A DNA stretch of 64,000 nucleotides from Fragum whitleyi (taxonomy: Eukaryota > Mollusca > Bivalvia > Cardiida > Cardiidae), in assembly GCA_948146395.1 (NCBI GenBank), contig OX411543.1:63624534-63688533 (forward strand). Direction: 5' to 3'. Both the position numbers and the translations under genes were made by a program. Shown piece by piece: positions 30,991 through 43,300 of the stretch (positions are counted from its first letter, which is position 1; each line of letters opens with the position of its first letter). Below the pieces are notes generated by a model. It made no database searches and was not told where the DNA came from. It saw only the letters and a list, made by a program, of their open reading frames with translations.

Positions 30991-32492
30991 AGTGCTGACA
31001 GCACTTTGATTCTTTTTACTGCGCCTTGTCTACTTTTGATAATACCTATCATACCTTGTCGAAATACACTTGTCCCTTGCATACCTATAAAATTACATAT
31101 AAGAAACTGTTCAAATTAACTGATGTTTTTATGGCCTGATATTCTTATTCTACCTAAGCATAAGATATCTCATAAAGTGGTACAACTGTCTAATTCGTGT
31201 GTAGAATGTCTAACTTTCTCAACATCTTTGACTTCATTCTCCTCAAGGGAAACATATTGTTTCTCACATTTACACAGTGCACTAACCTATTTTGACACAG
31301 GGCAGATAGAATAATTAGAGTCCGATCGTATTAATCTTAATCTATCATTATGAATCAATTACAACAGCCTAAACAACTCTCTAGAGTCATACGATGACAT
31401 ATCCGAACAGAATCGTCAAAAATGTCGTAACATTAATCTAGGAAATGTAAAGCTATGGTATTTTGCTCGCTGGAATAAAGAAAAAAAACTGGACTACTAG
31501 TCGATATATGAACGGTTAAAGGGATGGGTTAAACGTTTGATTGCCTTCACTGCATAATGAGCTTTAATTACGTTAGCAAATATCCTCAGTTTTCTTAGTT
31601 TTAGTAGAAAATCGACGATGTATACTGACAAAAAGTTGTCGCAATTTTACTAACGTCACAAAAATTCAGTCTTTTTGGTTTTGGTGAGAAGCGAGTTTTA
31701 ATTTAAAACATATTTGTTATCAATCAAGGTTTCTTTGTGTCACATGTTTTGAATTCTTCTTCGCATTCAAACGTCTAAAGTGACGTAAACGTAAATTTTA
31801 CGTACTTGGTCGACAAATGGGTATATCAAAAGGGCTGTTATTCCTTTTCGTCTTAGTGATTTTTTTCTTATTCCCGCCTAGCCTTTTACACTAAAATGTA
31901 TTGACTATTTCGAAAAAGAGAGAACATTTGAGATGACGTTAAATCAGGTAGACACACCACGACATATCGGATATGGTGTGGGTATATTCGAGATATTGAA
32001 ATTGACCAGAAATTCTGCCGTTACTGTTTGAATTGTCTTATGGGTTGTTGCAACAACATTGATATTGCATGAGCAACTTTCCTTTCACAGGTCTTGCTAA
32101 AGGGCACAGAGATTTGCACATAAACGTTAAGAAGTAACGTCAAGAAATGGAACCTTTCTTTAACTCCTTTGATTGCAAACGGTCAAAACATCACTTTGCA
32201 CCATCATGCCTAACTTTTGATTAGTGGGAAAAAAACTCAAAATAATTAACCAGTAAACATTTGACTGAACGTCACCGTGGTCGTAAGCAGAACGTTACAA
32301 ATCGCTAACCAGAAAAAGGCAATGCCTCATTTCTGAGGATGAGAAGAAGCATTAACATATTTTCTTTCCTGATCAGCAATAGTCCAATCATTTGTTACTG
32401 ATAAAACAGTTGTTGCATTTTCATGGTTTGGGTGTTAGAATGGCAGTGTAGAGCCATTAGAAGTTTCAATACTCAAATCAATTTCTTTTGTA
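30991..32492. other. Intergenic, no recognised feature
   Basis: No repeat or coding match seen. Confidence 0.5.
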
Positions 32493-32515
32493 TTGATAAT
32501 AATAATAATAATAAT

Positions 32516-32550
<35 letters not shown>

Positions 32551-32564
32551 TAATAGTAATAATA
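32493..32564. repeat. (AAT)n microsatellite
   Basis: About 70 bases of AAT/ATT units with a few interruptions. Apparent reading frames of polyisoleucine across it are artefacts. Confidence 0.95.
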
Positions 32565-33035
32565 AGTTTTATCTCAAAACCAGAAGGACATAGACCCATG
32601 AGGTACAAAACGAACATACAAATACAGCATGGCGAACATAGTAATGTCAAATATACCAGTAAGTGGGAAATTCAGTTTTAGCTTTAGTGAACGACAAACA
32701 TGTAAATCTGTAAGATACCCAAACCTTATATTGATAACAAAAAAGGGTAAAATATGATACCGGTCAGTAGAAAATCATATCGTTACGGCTAAACATTTTC
32801 GTTGAACAAATCGAGATCATTTAATTCTTGAAGTAAAATGGATTGAGTGACAATACACGTCATCCTTATATTGAAGGGTATTCAACGTTTTGAAATATAT
32901 CGCATTAACGGCGAAACGACTAAGTATCGCTAGGCTTCCCGAGCTGCAACTTATTTTATAATAATGACTATGGTATCTGACTAACAATTAAGACCGAAAG
33001 AACAATTTTTTGTATCAACGTCTACTGTATGTGCG

Positions 33036-33312
33036 ACCGAGTTGGCCGAGCCGCAGTCACAGCGCAATTGGTAGCGAGTCGGACAGCAAATCTTACAGCT
33101 TCATATTCGATCTTCTTTGGCGATGCTCATCCTTTCTGACTATTTGTCTCGGACCTATTGGTCGATAATTGTAGACCTATGTTGGAAAGAAGCTGGAGGC
33201 TAGGAAAGAATGTGATGGTAGTACCGGTGTGTAATACCTAGAAACCTTTGTTATGTGCTCCTGCCGCCTAAATATGACTTAAAGATTGTTGAAAGCGGCG
33301 TATAACATTAAA
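33036..33312 (+). repeat. SINE family S, near-full copy
   Basis: The tRNA-like head is recognisable though eroded (GCGCAATTGGTAGCGAGTC). The body GTAGACCTATGTTGGAAAG, GGAGGCTAGGAAAG, TTATGTGCTCC and GTTGAAAGCGGCGTATAAC follows. Confidence 0.8.
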
Positions 33313-33440
33313 AAAGATGTGGTCACCAAATCCTTTTGAAATATCATTCTAGTTATCAATACGACTGAATACCAAAGAAGGCTTCAGTCCAAAACTGTGC
33401 AATTGCAACCCTTGGCAGTACATACCAAGCCTTTTAACAA

Positions 33441-33839
33441 CAGTTACCAATATCGTTAAAATGACATGCTGAATGATTTTGAAATGATTTTTGAAAGAAA
33501 TTGAATGAGTTCATTGGGGAGGTTTGAATGTAATTAAAGGGATGTAATCAATGTTCGCATATTTCGTTCAGGATAGCGTTACTTATCGCCTCCCTTGAAT
33601 AAAAAAACAATACTTAATAAGTTCTATTAATAGCTTCCCTTTTCTCCAAGAACCCATCAGACGCTTACAATTTCAATTTTGTCGTCGAAATCGCGATCTT
33701 TCTATTTTTCAGGTGTTGCACTTGTCTTTTCTTTTTTGACATTTTCGAGGGTTTCTGTATGGGTTGAGTAAGTGTTTTGGAATGAATCGCTGAATGGGTT
33801 TTATTTAGATGAATGTCATTTCCATGATGTAACGTATTG
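33441..33839. mobile_element. Family A copy 12
   Basis: CAGTTACCAATATCGTTAAA to CATGATGTAACGTATTG. The core is shortened (TTCGTTCAGGATAGCG). Element D copy 2 follows immediately at the right edge. Confidence 0.75.
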
Positions 33840-33956
33840 TAGCGGACCCGTAATAGTTCCGCAACGTTTCGGACTCATTCACTTTTCAATAGACAACCTC
33901 GGTTAACAGTGTGAAAGAGTTTCTAAATGTTGCGAAAGTATTGAGGTTCTACTACC
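33840..33956. mobile_element. Element D copy 2, internally deleted
   Basis: Starts GCGGACCCGTAATAGTTCCG and ends AGGTTCTACTACCTT. The central CCTAATGATTTTCATTAGG tip is lost. Confidence 0.65.
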
Positions 33957-34389
33957 TTCATAGACTTTTGGAGAAACATACATTTAAGATTTAAAGTAGA
34001 TTTGTGATGATTCGATTCTCGGCATCATCAATCTTGATATAAGATTTGCCTCGTTTATTGGTTATTCTTTTTTTTCCTGCAATTTCAATGATCGAAAAAC
34101 AGCATTCTAGTTTTTGTCAACCGTATTGAATTACGATGCCGATATATGGATAGGGGATTATGACTTTGAATGAGTCGAAAACTAATGAGCAAACGGTACG
34201 TTTTGGAAGAAGGTACTTAGTTTAATTCTATATTTACGCAATTGTAGTCTTAGTTGATTTAACCAACTAGTTGAAAAACGAGTTACATATCTTTAGGTGG
34301 GAAAAGGTTTTCAATACCATGTCGCATACGGAGGCTCAGCGCTGTTATAACAGCAGACTTGTGTTGAAACCTCGACAAGATACCGTGTC

Positions 34390-34612
34390 AGGCTTTGACT
34401 AAAAGAACGTTATGGAGCTAACCAACCATCAGTAAATATACAACTACTACAACGGGTTCGATACCCTACTGCGACACACAACCTTTTTAAAATTTTTCTA
34501 CGTAATAAAGGTTGATAATCGCAGTCCTGTGTGGGACGAGCAGCTCCAGGCTCGGAAGGAAAGGCGTGGTAGCGCTGGTTAGAGAGCTACAAAATATCCA
34601 AATAAGGTCAAT
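34390..34612 (+). repeat. SINE family S, divergent copy
   Basis: B-box-like GGGTTCGATACCC at about 34455, then GGTTGATAATCGCAGTCCTG, GCTCCAGGCTCGGAAGG and a degraded end. One of the older S copies. Confidence 0.6.
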
Positions 34613-34819
34613 TTGGCTGAAAAAAAATTTAGAAAAGCTGCGCGGTGATTAATAATTTAAGCTGATAGACCAAAACATTTCAGACAATGAAACCACAGTG
34701 GAGATAGAAGTGCTTAGTTCTCGGGCCTTGAACTCATTGATCTTCCAGGAAACGCGTCGTCGTTGATAGTTTAAGTGGACACATTTCCGTTCACAAATGT
34801 AAAGTAATATTAATATATG

Positions 34820-34990
34820 AGACGTCATGCGAAAAGGGACACTCTGTGAAGGGTAAAAACATCGACTTAAGACAGCCCACGCTGACCTTGACAAAAATAG
34901 AAAAGTGTCGCAATTTGTATATTTTCTTCGTCCTTATTGATCGCTATATCCTTATAATTGCAATCCAATAAAATAAAGATTTCTGATTGG
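34820..34990. repeat. Element E fragment
   Basis: GACGTCATGCGAAAAGGGAC begins like an E end. The inner arm is degraded and the right end is not found. Confidence 0.45.
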
Positions 34991-35526
34991 TTTAAATCGC
35001 ATCACGTGGGGAATTCCATTGCACTTTATTTCCGTATAAAATGCAATAGGTCTTTCGGGAAACCCCCGAAATTCGATCTGCAAGTCCTTTGTTGTAGGAG
35101 CTCGAATTAACCTAGTTCCCGATCATCAATGCAACATTGCTATTCAATCTATTATAAATTAACGTATTTTCGAAAGAATGTACGATTACAAGATTGCAGT
35201 TCTGGTTCTGAGCCGACCTAAACTTAGAAAACAGCGAGCCGACGAAGACCTTCAAGCAACCCTCTCAACTAAGACCGACCACGCCGTTTTCGTTTCAAAA
35301 TACAGACTTACTTGGCAGAAACGAGCTCTCTTGTCATAAGTTTAATGTTGTCCTTTCTTTGTGTATCATTTGTTTTACCAAATGACATTTCACTTCGATA
35401 GCGATATAAACAATATACGATCTAAAAATAGATTGTGTAACTTATACGCGCAGAAAGTGTTTGGCCGAGTTTTATAATAGTTTCTTCGATCTAGATGATT
35501 GCAATTATAAGGGCCGAGTGTCTTTT

Positions 35527-35652
35527 TCACTTCGTTTATTGGGGTATAACGTGCAATTGCCTTAGCACATGGCTTAATCTTAACGCCCTACGGGCGTCAT
35601 TTGCCATGTGCTAAGGCAATTGCACGTTATACCCCAATAAACGCAGTGAAAC
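35527..35652. repeat. Long near-perfect palindrome
   Basis: TTTATTGGGGTATAACGTGC plus AATTGCCTTAGCACATGGC is repeated as its reverse complement at the right (GCCATGTGCTAAGGCAATT onward), giving about 39-bp perfect arms in a ~125-bp structure. The centre has its own small hairpin, GCCCTACGGGC. No second copy was found in the window. Confidence 0.9.
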
Positions 35653-35724
35653 ATACAATCACCCCTATATTATTTACGAAAAGCGGCATCTGTTTGATCT
35701 CTGCTTAAACAAATAACCAATTCT

Positions 35725-36105
35725 TTAATGTTTTTGATGGTTTATCGAGAAATAATGGTAGGTTATCTCTTTATAATCTCACAGCAAAAGCAGTGAAATT
35801 ATCAAAAACTTAAACAATGCTTTTGTGCATTTCACCCAATCTGACGTCATCTATACGGGGCGAAATGAGTGACGTCACAATGATCGTTGCTTAGCAATCA
35901 CGCGCAAAATGACGCACTTTACGAAAATATGTCCTAGAGATTTCACATTTTGTCTCATTTTTGCAATAAAAAAATAGAATAATCGTTTGTTTTCGACTTT
36001 AATTTCGTGAACAACAAAAGCTATGTTTTCTCGTGAAAATATAGCTTTCGTTGTTTACTCAATGAAATATAAATCGATCTTACACTGAAACAAACGGTTA
36101 TCCTC
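35725..36105 (+). mobile_element. Element H copy 3
   Basis: Same order as copy 2, with a shortened terminal palindrome (TATGTTTTCTCGTGAAAATA at its tip). It lies directly after the long palindrome. Confidence 0.8.
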
Positions 36106-36126
36106 TATTTCATTCTTATTTACATA

Positions 36127-37127
36127 TACAGTGGAATATCTATATGTCGAACTTCGGGGGACTCACCAAAAAACTTCGACGTATAGGAAGTTCGACGAAG
36201 AGATTAAAGACGATCTTCGTGACGAAGACATATGCAGCCATCATTACTCTTAGGTACGACCGAAACTGGTGGCGAAATAACGGACGTATTTGATTATCGT
36301 TCTGAATTAATCGAATATAAAAGATGATACTAACTCATATTTACATTTTTATTTGTTTATTAACATCATATAAAACATACATAAACTTTTTCAAATAAGC
36401 CATTTCATGATTTAAAAATTTACATGTGCTTACATGTTCTATTAGATCTATGATACAATGGCTTTTGTGTTAGAGGTTTGCATTTCGCGTTTCTCGAGCA
36501 AAAAATATAATATGGTAATGATTTCTGCATATACAATTTCCTGGGCAAATCATTCCCGGATTGGTTACCGAATCCTTCCTTGGGTACGTCATGTTGGTCG
36601 ATCTGGATGGCTATCTCCCCCGTGGCTAGCGTGTACTTCACCAATCAAGTCCCGCGTGGCATTGGCTTTATATGCTTCCGTTTTCAATGAGAATTACAAA
36701 TTAAACGTGGTAGGTCACATGCATTTTCCTGACCCTTTTCCTTTCAAACAATAAATCACTTAACCTTTCACATTCTCTATCTGTTACAAACAATCAAACC
36801 CAATCAGGTAAACAATCGATATCCAATACTGAGATCATGCGTGTCAATTACTGTGGTTGACAGGTCGAATGTGTGAAAAACTATCAATTGCAATTTTCAT
36901 CAATCAAGGTTGGGGTTCGTCGTAAAGAGGTGTGAATGCACACAAACAATAGTGATTGGACCTTGAAATTGGTTCGACGTACGGAAAAATTTCGAGCAAT
37001 GGATAACGACATATGGAGGTTGAAATACATAGAAATAAAGTGTAAATAGATCGGGACTTGAAAAATACTTCGACGTAGAGATATCTTCGTCTTATGGACA
37101 TTCGACGTAAAGATATTTGACTGTATG
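36127..37127. mobile_element. Element M, Tigger/pogo-like ends, non-autonomous
   Basis: The left end TACAGTGGAATATCTATATG continues TCGAACTTCG. The right end CGACGTAAAGATATTTGAC continues TGTA, and the two are inverted. Inner copies of CTTCGACGTA also face each other. TA flanks and CAGT termini with a TCGAA block are typical of Tigger/pogo-type Tc1-mariner elements (family knowledge). The ~1-kb interior has no transposase frame. Confidence 0.6.
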
Positions 37128-37376
37128 TATATACAAAGTGTTAAGTTTGACGTTTTTACGTAATGGCTAATTTTCAAATAATATTATACGCGTAACAAAG
37201 ATTTCGGATGATCGTTTTTGCGAGACCAAAATAAACAAGACTTGGACCCAAGCTGAAGTCTCTAGAAAAAAAAACTTTTGGGTTGCCAAAAGAACACTAA
37301 TCTCAAATGTTATTCTTAGTTTATCTTTTTACATTTAATCCTCAAGCGGAATCTCTAATGTACGTACAGTTAGTAA

Positions 37377-37803
37377 GATCATGAAATTGACATTTATCTC
37401 AACCAAGCCCATTCTAAATCACCAACTCAGCACTCCTTACATTCGTTCCAAACACTCACTCAAACCATTCAAAAACGCTCCAAAATCTATAAAACAGATA
37501 AGATCAACAGCTTCATTCAAAATAAATATAGCTAGTAAAAAAAACGTTACCCTGATATAATTGAAATTATACGCATCTTATTAGTTCTTGAATAAAAAGA
37601 TGGCTATTTATAGAGCTTGTATGCATTTTTTCGTTAAAGGGAGACAACAAATATCGCTTATTTTGTAAAGCCTGAATAAAATTGTCGAGATTGATTTAAC
37701 TTTCTCTAATTTCACGCGTTAGTCACTCCACTCGCTTATTTAACTCCATTCAAAAATCATTCCAAAATCATTAACATTGTCAATTTCATGATGTTTTTAA
37801 CTG
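37377..37803. mobile_element. Family A copy 13
   Basis: TA-flanked, CAGTTAGTAAGATCATGAAA to CATGATGTTTTTAACTG. The core hairpin is partly mutated. Confidence 0.85.
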
Positions 37804-38058
37804 TATATGCCTAAAACAATCTCGATTTATTGGATTCAGAGCAGCTTTTGCTTAATACGTTTTCATGGTAGATTTAATGCGATGTCATTTATTCACAAGA
37901 AAAGCAACAACAGTGTGTAACCGACTGTATAATAACAGATATTTTCTGTAAGACCGGAGTAAAAAATAACAAAGAGAAATCGAAAATGCTAGTAAAAAAC
38001 AGGATTCATACGAAATTATTCTTCAGTAACTGTAATTGTGTTGGCCGAAAATCTTCGA

Positions 38059-38287
38059 TTAACCCTTTCCTGTTTTACAAAATTTTAGACCTGTCCAAAT
38101 TCAAAGGTTTTGCAGACGAAAAATTAAAGTGGATTTAATTTGAAAAATAACCATTCAGTAAGGTAGAAGATAGTGTGGAAAAAGAAGAAATTGCTTGTCA
38201 GAAGCAATTTCTTCTTTTTTCACAATGTTTTCTCAGTCATAAAATCACAGGCACGTAAAAAGCAGGGATTAAACAGCAAAGGGTTAA
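38059..38287. mobile_element. Element G copy 2
   Basis: Nearly identical to 1290-1518, with TTAACCCTTTCC and AAAGGGTTAA ends. Confidence 0.8.
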
Positions 38288-38624
38288 TCAATTCACTATG
38301 AAAGTTTTTTACGAGCCTTAAGGGGACATAAGCCAATGAAAGATTGTAAAAATGGAAAAAAAAAAATGCTACGTGAATTTGCTTCATTGCAAACCAAGTT
38401 TAAAATAATTCATAATTAAAAGTTTCTTGAAAAGAACGCTAATTCAAGAACGATGTACATATATGCAAGCAAAATTTTAACCCTTTACTAGTCTGAATTT
38501 TAATTGTTTTTATAAACGCTGCAAAAGATAATTGCGCTTTTTTTATTTATGATGAGATCCATGCAAGTGTAACATGAATTGAAATGCTGAGGGCGTCTTT
38601 GGACGTAACATTTGGGTTCAAATA

Positions 38625-39000
38625 CAATTGGCAACATCGTGAAATTGACAACAGGAATGATTTGGGAATGATTTCGGATTGAAATCTAGGGTGTGCGATG
38701 AGCGAGTTTAAATAGAATTAAGGAAGATAATATGATAACACTAATTTCGCCAAATTGAATGAAATCATAGCGACATTTTACCAATTCTCATTAAGGTAAT
38801 AGTTTTGCAATGTACAAAAGTAATGAACTTCAACAGTGTTAACCAAGGATTCCTAATGATTTTCATTAGGAAACCTTGGTCAACATTGTGAAAGAAATGT
38901 GCCGAAATGTTGCGGAAATATTACGGGTCCACTACCTAAATAAAACGAACCTACTTTTCTGTTTTTGTGTCTTCGCGGACCCGCCAGTCGATATTTCTTG
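38625..39000. mobile_element. Family A copy 14, with D inside and right end lost
   Basis: The left arm starts at CAATTGGCAACATCGTGAAA. Element D copy 3 occupies 38795-38936. Family A sequence resumes (ACTTTTCTGTTTTTGTGTC then TTCGCGGACC, compare 40967-40995) and stops where element H sequence begins near 39001. Confidence 0.7.
38795..38936. mobile_element. Element D copy 3, nested in A14
   Basis: TTAA before it and TAAA after it, with the perfect core CCTAATGATTTTCATTAGG. The insertion used the TTAA at family A's TTTAATAAAA site. Confidence 0.8.
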
Positions 39001-39098
39001 CAATGAGCGAACAACAAAAGCTATATTTTCATAGCTTTTGTTGTTCTCAAAATGAACAATTTATCGATCTTACACGAAAACCAAACGATTATTATATT
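39001..39098 (+). repeat. Element H fragment (copy 5)
   Basis: Only the terminal palindrome remains: GAACAACAAAAGCTATATTT, its inverse, then ATCGATCTTACACG and CAAACGATTAT. Confidence 0.65.
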
Positions 39099-39261
39099 TT
39101 ATTGATTTCAAAAAGGGTAAAATTTAAACATTTGGAATGAATTTACTTAAAGCGTGTTTTTAAGTTCATGATCATTATGCAGCATCATGACGTCATTTGT
39201 TTATAATAACGTCAAAATATTTCAAAAATGGTGCAATAAACGAATGCACGGTGAATTTATG

Positions 39262-39512
39262 AAATAAGCCTGTGTGTGATATTTCCAACAATTTGAAATA
39301 ATCATGAGGTGCAAACATTGAGTAGCATAGATAGCCATATACTGTAAATAGCGAGTTCCCTGATGGTCTACAGAAACATTGAGACCTTATCTATCTACTA
39401 AACGCATTGTGAAGACTCTGGTCAGACTGTGCGGTCGCAAAGGCTGGTCAGAGTATTTGCCTCGCGCACATTTGAAATTGTTGGATATCTCAGACACAGG
39501 CTCAAATAATAA
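39262..39512 (+). mobile_element. Element J copy 2
   Basis: AAGCCTGTGTGTGATATTTC to AGACACAGGCTCAAAT. It matches copy 3 at 46535 along its length, including TTGAGACCTTATCTATCTAC and the hairpin GACTCTGGTCAG with CTGGTCAGAGT. Confidence 0.75.
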
Positions 39513-39964
39513 GCCACTCGAGGGGTCAGCACAAGACTGTTCTAAGTGTATATTAAGACAATAAATAGATCAGTCTTGCGCTGACCCTTCCTACTGTTGT
39601 TTCTTTATAATCCAACAGGAAATTTAAAAAAAATGTCAATTTTGCTTCACATTCATTATAATAACTCTATCGCAAATTCGTTTCTATTTTTTTTTCGAGA
39701 AGATGACAAACTACAGTGCAATACTCTGTAATAAATCTCACACGTGGATTAGAAAACCCAGGATTTGTGTCTGCGATCACATTTTATAACAAGAAAGAGG
39801 TGTAATACAATCCGTTATGTAATCTTCTTCTGATGTCAGTCTGTTATGATTGATAAACTCTGGTGATTTCGTGTCAACTCGTAAACCCCGAATACAAACA
39901 GTAAATGTTGTAAAATTTGGGAAGATACTTAGGGATAAAAGAAAGTAAACATCCTTTTATGCCA

Positions 39965-40375
39965 TGCACATTGGCGGAATTTAGATAAATAACAGTTGAT
40001 TATCATTTCATAAACTCATCGCATAACCAGTGAAAATATCAAACACTTATACCCCGCTTACATTCATTTCACCCTATTTGACATTATCCAAGCGGAGCCA
40101 AAAATATGGCGTCATCATGAATATTGCAAAGCAATTACATACAAAATGACTCGGTTCAAGAAAAAGTGTAACATTTTGTCTCATTTTGTATTGAAGAAGA
40201 AGAATTATCCTTTGTTTTTCGAGGAGGGTCGATTGAAATTTCAGTTCGAGGACAACACAATCTATATTTTCACGAGTAGCTACGCTGCGCGTGAAGGTAT
40301 AGCTTTTGTTGTTCATTCAATGAAGTATAAATCGATCTTACGCTTAAACAAACGATTATCCTTTTTATCGTTTAT
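39965..40375 (+). mobile_element. Element H copy 4
   Basis: Diverged left part, then the palindrome ACACAATCTATATTTTCACG... against ...AAGTATAAATCGATCTTACG and AACAAACGATTATCC. Confidence 0.7.
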
Positions 40376-40479
40376 CAAAAACAATGTTTGAGCGATGCTG
40401 GTACCTCTCTGACGTCTACTGACACCGGTGCATTTCACACTTCCACCTTATCCTACTTGTACCCGATCATTACACTTAA

Positions 40480-40616
40480 GGTAAAACGTTTTGCAAATAA
40501 TGACCTTTAACAGTGTTAACCGAGGTTTCCTAATGATTTTCATTAGGAAACCTCGGTCAACATTGTGAGAGATCGTGAGTTGATGAATGATGCGGAAGTA
40601 TAACGGTTCCACTACC
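40480..40616. mobile_element. Element D copy 4
   Basis: TTAA on both sides (40476-40479 and 40617-40620), with the perfect core hairpin. Confidence 0.8.
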
Positions 40617-40784
40617 TTAAATGAGAATTCACCAAGGGTGAGAGACATATGAACACACCTGGCCTGAAGGACATTTTTATGTATACGCTTTTTGTACATA
40701 ATTTAACCGGTGTTACTTTTTCAGATGATTTGTTAAACTGATTTTTTTCCAGCTTATTAAAGGCACTCAGTGGAAAAAGCATTA

Positions 40785-41220
40785 CAGTTAAAAACATCGT
40801 GAAAATGACAAGATGAATGATTTTGGAATGATTTCGGAATGAATTTGAATGAGTGTGTGGAGCGAGTTTTGAGTGAAATTAAAGGGAGGTAATTCAATAT
40901 TCCTAATTTTGTTCAAGATGAACAAAATTAGCTATATTAATTACCCCCCTTTAATAAAATATACGTACTTTTTCTGTTTGTACGTCTTCGTGGACCAAAC
41001 AGACACTTGAAAGTCCACACAAACTTATAAAATCAAAGAATAAATATATATATTTGAATTTTTTGTTGAAAGTCTTGAACGATTTTTAAATAATTTCTAA
41101 TGATCTCGGAGCGTTTATGATCGATTTGAGTGAGTGTTTGGAATAAATGAATGGAGCGCTGAGTGAATGATTAAGAATGGTTTTGATCGGAATGAGTGTC
41201 AATTTCACGATGTTTAACTG
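40785..41220. mobile_element. Family A copy 15
   Basis: A full copy with TA flanks. The core reads AATTTTGTTCAAGATGAAC to the AAAATTAGC side, close to a perfect hairpin. Confidence 0.9.
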
Positions 41221-41754
41221 TACTAGACTCCGAATCTTTTTTTAACGAGCCTGCATAGGATTGGATTTAAGACTATGCTTTACGGTGCATATGGGAAATG
41301 GCGAATTAATGGACTTGACCATACAATTATAATGTCTTTTCCTCATTCTTATCACACATTTCTCTTGTAAAGTTCTAAAGGTTGTAAAGATCAAATCTTT
41401 ATGTGTCGCAATACATGATAGAGGAAAAGCGCGTATGAAATTTGCCTGTAATGGATGCGATTTGCTCGTGTTGCAAAAAGAAAACTTTTTCGACGTTTTT
41501 AATTCTTTATATACACGCATCTTTCGTGTGGCGGGGTTGTATGAATCTTCAATATCTTATACCGAGTATTTAATTCCTGACTTGCGTACAGGATGAACGC
41601 TTTCGGAAAACGTTTAGGAAATGATACCTCGGTTTTGCACGTACGTGCGAATCGGGTATCTTTTCCTAAACGTTCGAAAATAATTCTACATTCCGAACAC
41701 AAAGGTCGTCAACTTGCCACATTCGAACAGTTCTACCAAGCCATCGATGGTTGC
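41221..41754. other. Intergenic, hairpin
   Basis: An imperfect inverted repeat about 41595-41680 pairs AACGCTTTCGGAAAACGTTT then AGGAAATGATACC with GGTATCTTTTCCTAAACG. It is otherwise unmatched. Confidence 0.5.
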
Positions 41755-42205
41755 ATTCAGGAACCTTTGGCGATTCTTCGGAATAGACCTCGGGAATAAT
41801 GAAAGACACGAAAGCGCGTCGTTTAGCACGTGGGTTTATGTGACGTCACAAACTTTATTAAGAATGACGTTACGAAAAACAAAATCAAGAAAACTTTTAA
41901 ACTGGACATTTTAAATTTTGATGACAAAACGCAGTATTTCAGTGCGTTTTGTTATCAAATTATAAAATGCCCAAAAGATATACATGTACATAGACGATCA
42001 GAAAGCATTATAGATTTTTTTCACCTTTCCCTTAGCGTATTGACCAAAGTAGCCCTAGAAACCGAATCACCTAAAAATGACCCAAAATTACTACACTTAC
42101 GTCCGAGGCATTTTCAGTTTACGGAAAAGTCCGAACGATGTTCCGAAAGCGATGGTTGATATTTTCTTCCTGTTGATTCAGCCTTTTTCGCGTGGCGGGT
42201 CATGT
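41755..42205. mobile_element. Element F copy 2, with E-like end
   Basis: The left ~245 bp match 27836-28060. The right part carries ACCTAAAAATGACCCAAAAT then TACTACACTTACG (also at about 1548 and 53753), then ends TTTTTCGCGTGGCGGGTCAT, an E-type terminus. Confidence 0.5.
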
Positions 42206-42539
42206 AAATTTATTCATTTCGTTAATTTTGAATGTGAACAAAGGAAAACAATTAACAAATAATACTTTCCAAGACACCATTTATTACCTGCACTAAGAAT
42301 GTACATACGCATGTCAGAGCATTTACTTGTTACAAAAACAGTCAAATCTGTAATAAGCGGTCACTCGTTGGAATGTGCAATCCACAGGTGACCGCTTAAC
42401 ACAGGCCCTAATTTCCGGACTTTGAGTGTCATTTTACTAATAATTTCTTTCTTTCTTTTTTCGAAAGTATTCAATTTCATATTTTGTATCTACAAAGTAT
42501 ACCATATACTATGTTTTCAGTTACATTGAATTTGTAAGC

Positions 42540-42815
42540 CGCCGTCATAGCATAATTGATAGCGCGGCAGACTGTCAATCTAGTGGTCCCGGGTTCGCCT
42601 CTCGACGGCAGCGCGCATTCTTTTCGACTATTTGTCAGACACCAAAGAGTTGGCAATCGATAACCTGTGCGAGATAATAGCTGAAGGCTAGGAAAGGATG
42701 TTATGGTAGTTCTGGTGTTATAAATACCAGGAAGCCATTGTTAGGTGTTCCGGCCGCTGTGATAAAACTGACATATTGTTTAAAGCGGCGTAAAACCCCA
42801 TTTATCCAATCAATC
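42540..42815 (+). repeat. SINE family S, full copy with tRNA-like head
   Basis: The head GCCGTCATAGCATAATTGAT (A-box region) is followed by the B box GGTCCCGGGTTCGCCTC, then the body to GTTTAAAGCGGCGTAAAAC and an ATCCAATCAATC tail. A polymerase III promoter of the tRNA kind is implied. Confidence 0.85.
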
Positions 42816-42969
42816 TAAGACTCAAAATCTCACATAAGTCTAGGATTATCAACCCATTAGTGAGGTACAAATAATCGGAAAGGATGAGTGCCGCCGTCGG
42901 AGATCGAACCCGGGACCTCTTCACTGAAACGGACTTCTAAACGGCCTTTTGAATTTTGCACAAAAAAAT

Positions 42970-43129
42970 CTGAGGTGCGTTTTTTAGGTTAAGATTTTTA
43001 AGATATCTTAAGATTTTAAATCGAATTATCTCGCGCGATTCGGTTGAAATTCTACGACGCAGCCCGAGATATCCCGACTAAAAATCTTAAGAAATCTTAA
43101 AATTCTTAATCCTAAAAAACGCACCTCAG
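42970..43129. mobile_element. Element C (160-bp palindrome)
   Basis: CTGAGGTGCGTTTTTTAGG at the left and CCTAAAAAACGCACCTCAG at the right are perfect inverted repeats. Inner arms are AAGATTTTTAAGA and variants. It is a typical MITE shape, and only one full copy occurs here. Confidence 0.85.
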
Positions 43130-43144
43130 GTATCTAAAACGGGT

Positions 43145-43300
43145 AATAGTCGAAAATGTTAGGAAATTCACATAGGAAGAAATTTGAGTCAACCTAAATT
43201 CGAAAAATGTTGAGACGAAAATAGAAGTCGAAAATGTTAGGAAATTCATATAGGAAGAAATTTTAGTAAGCCTCAATTCGAAAAATGTTGAAACGATGAA
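43145..43300. repeat. Two tandem ~77-bp units
   Basis: GTCGAAAATGTTAGGAAATT, AGGAAGAAATTT and TTCGAAAAATGTTGA occur twice in order, starting near 43148 and 43227, with a few differences. Confidence 0.8.

Noticed and set aside
32435..32681. Polyisoleucine/asparagine small proteins
   Set aside because: Translation of the (AAT)n microsatellite.
41221..42262. Several overlapping frames of 60-110 codons
   Set aside because: They lie over an inverted repeat and element F; frames on both strands mirror each other through the palindrome.
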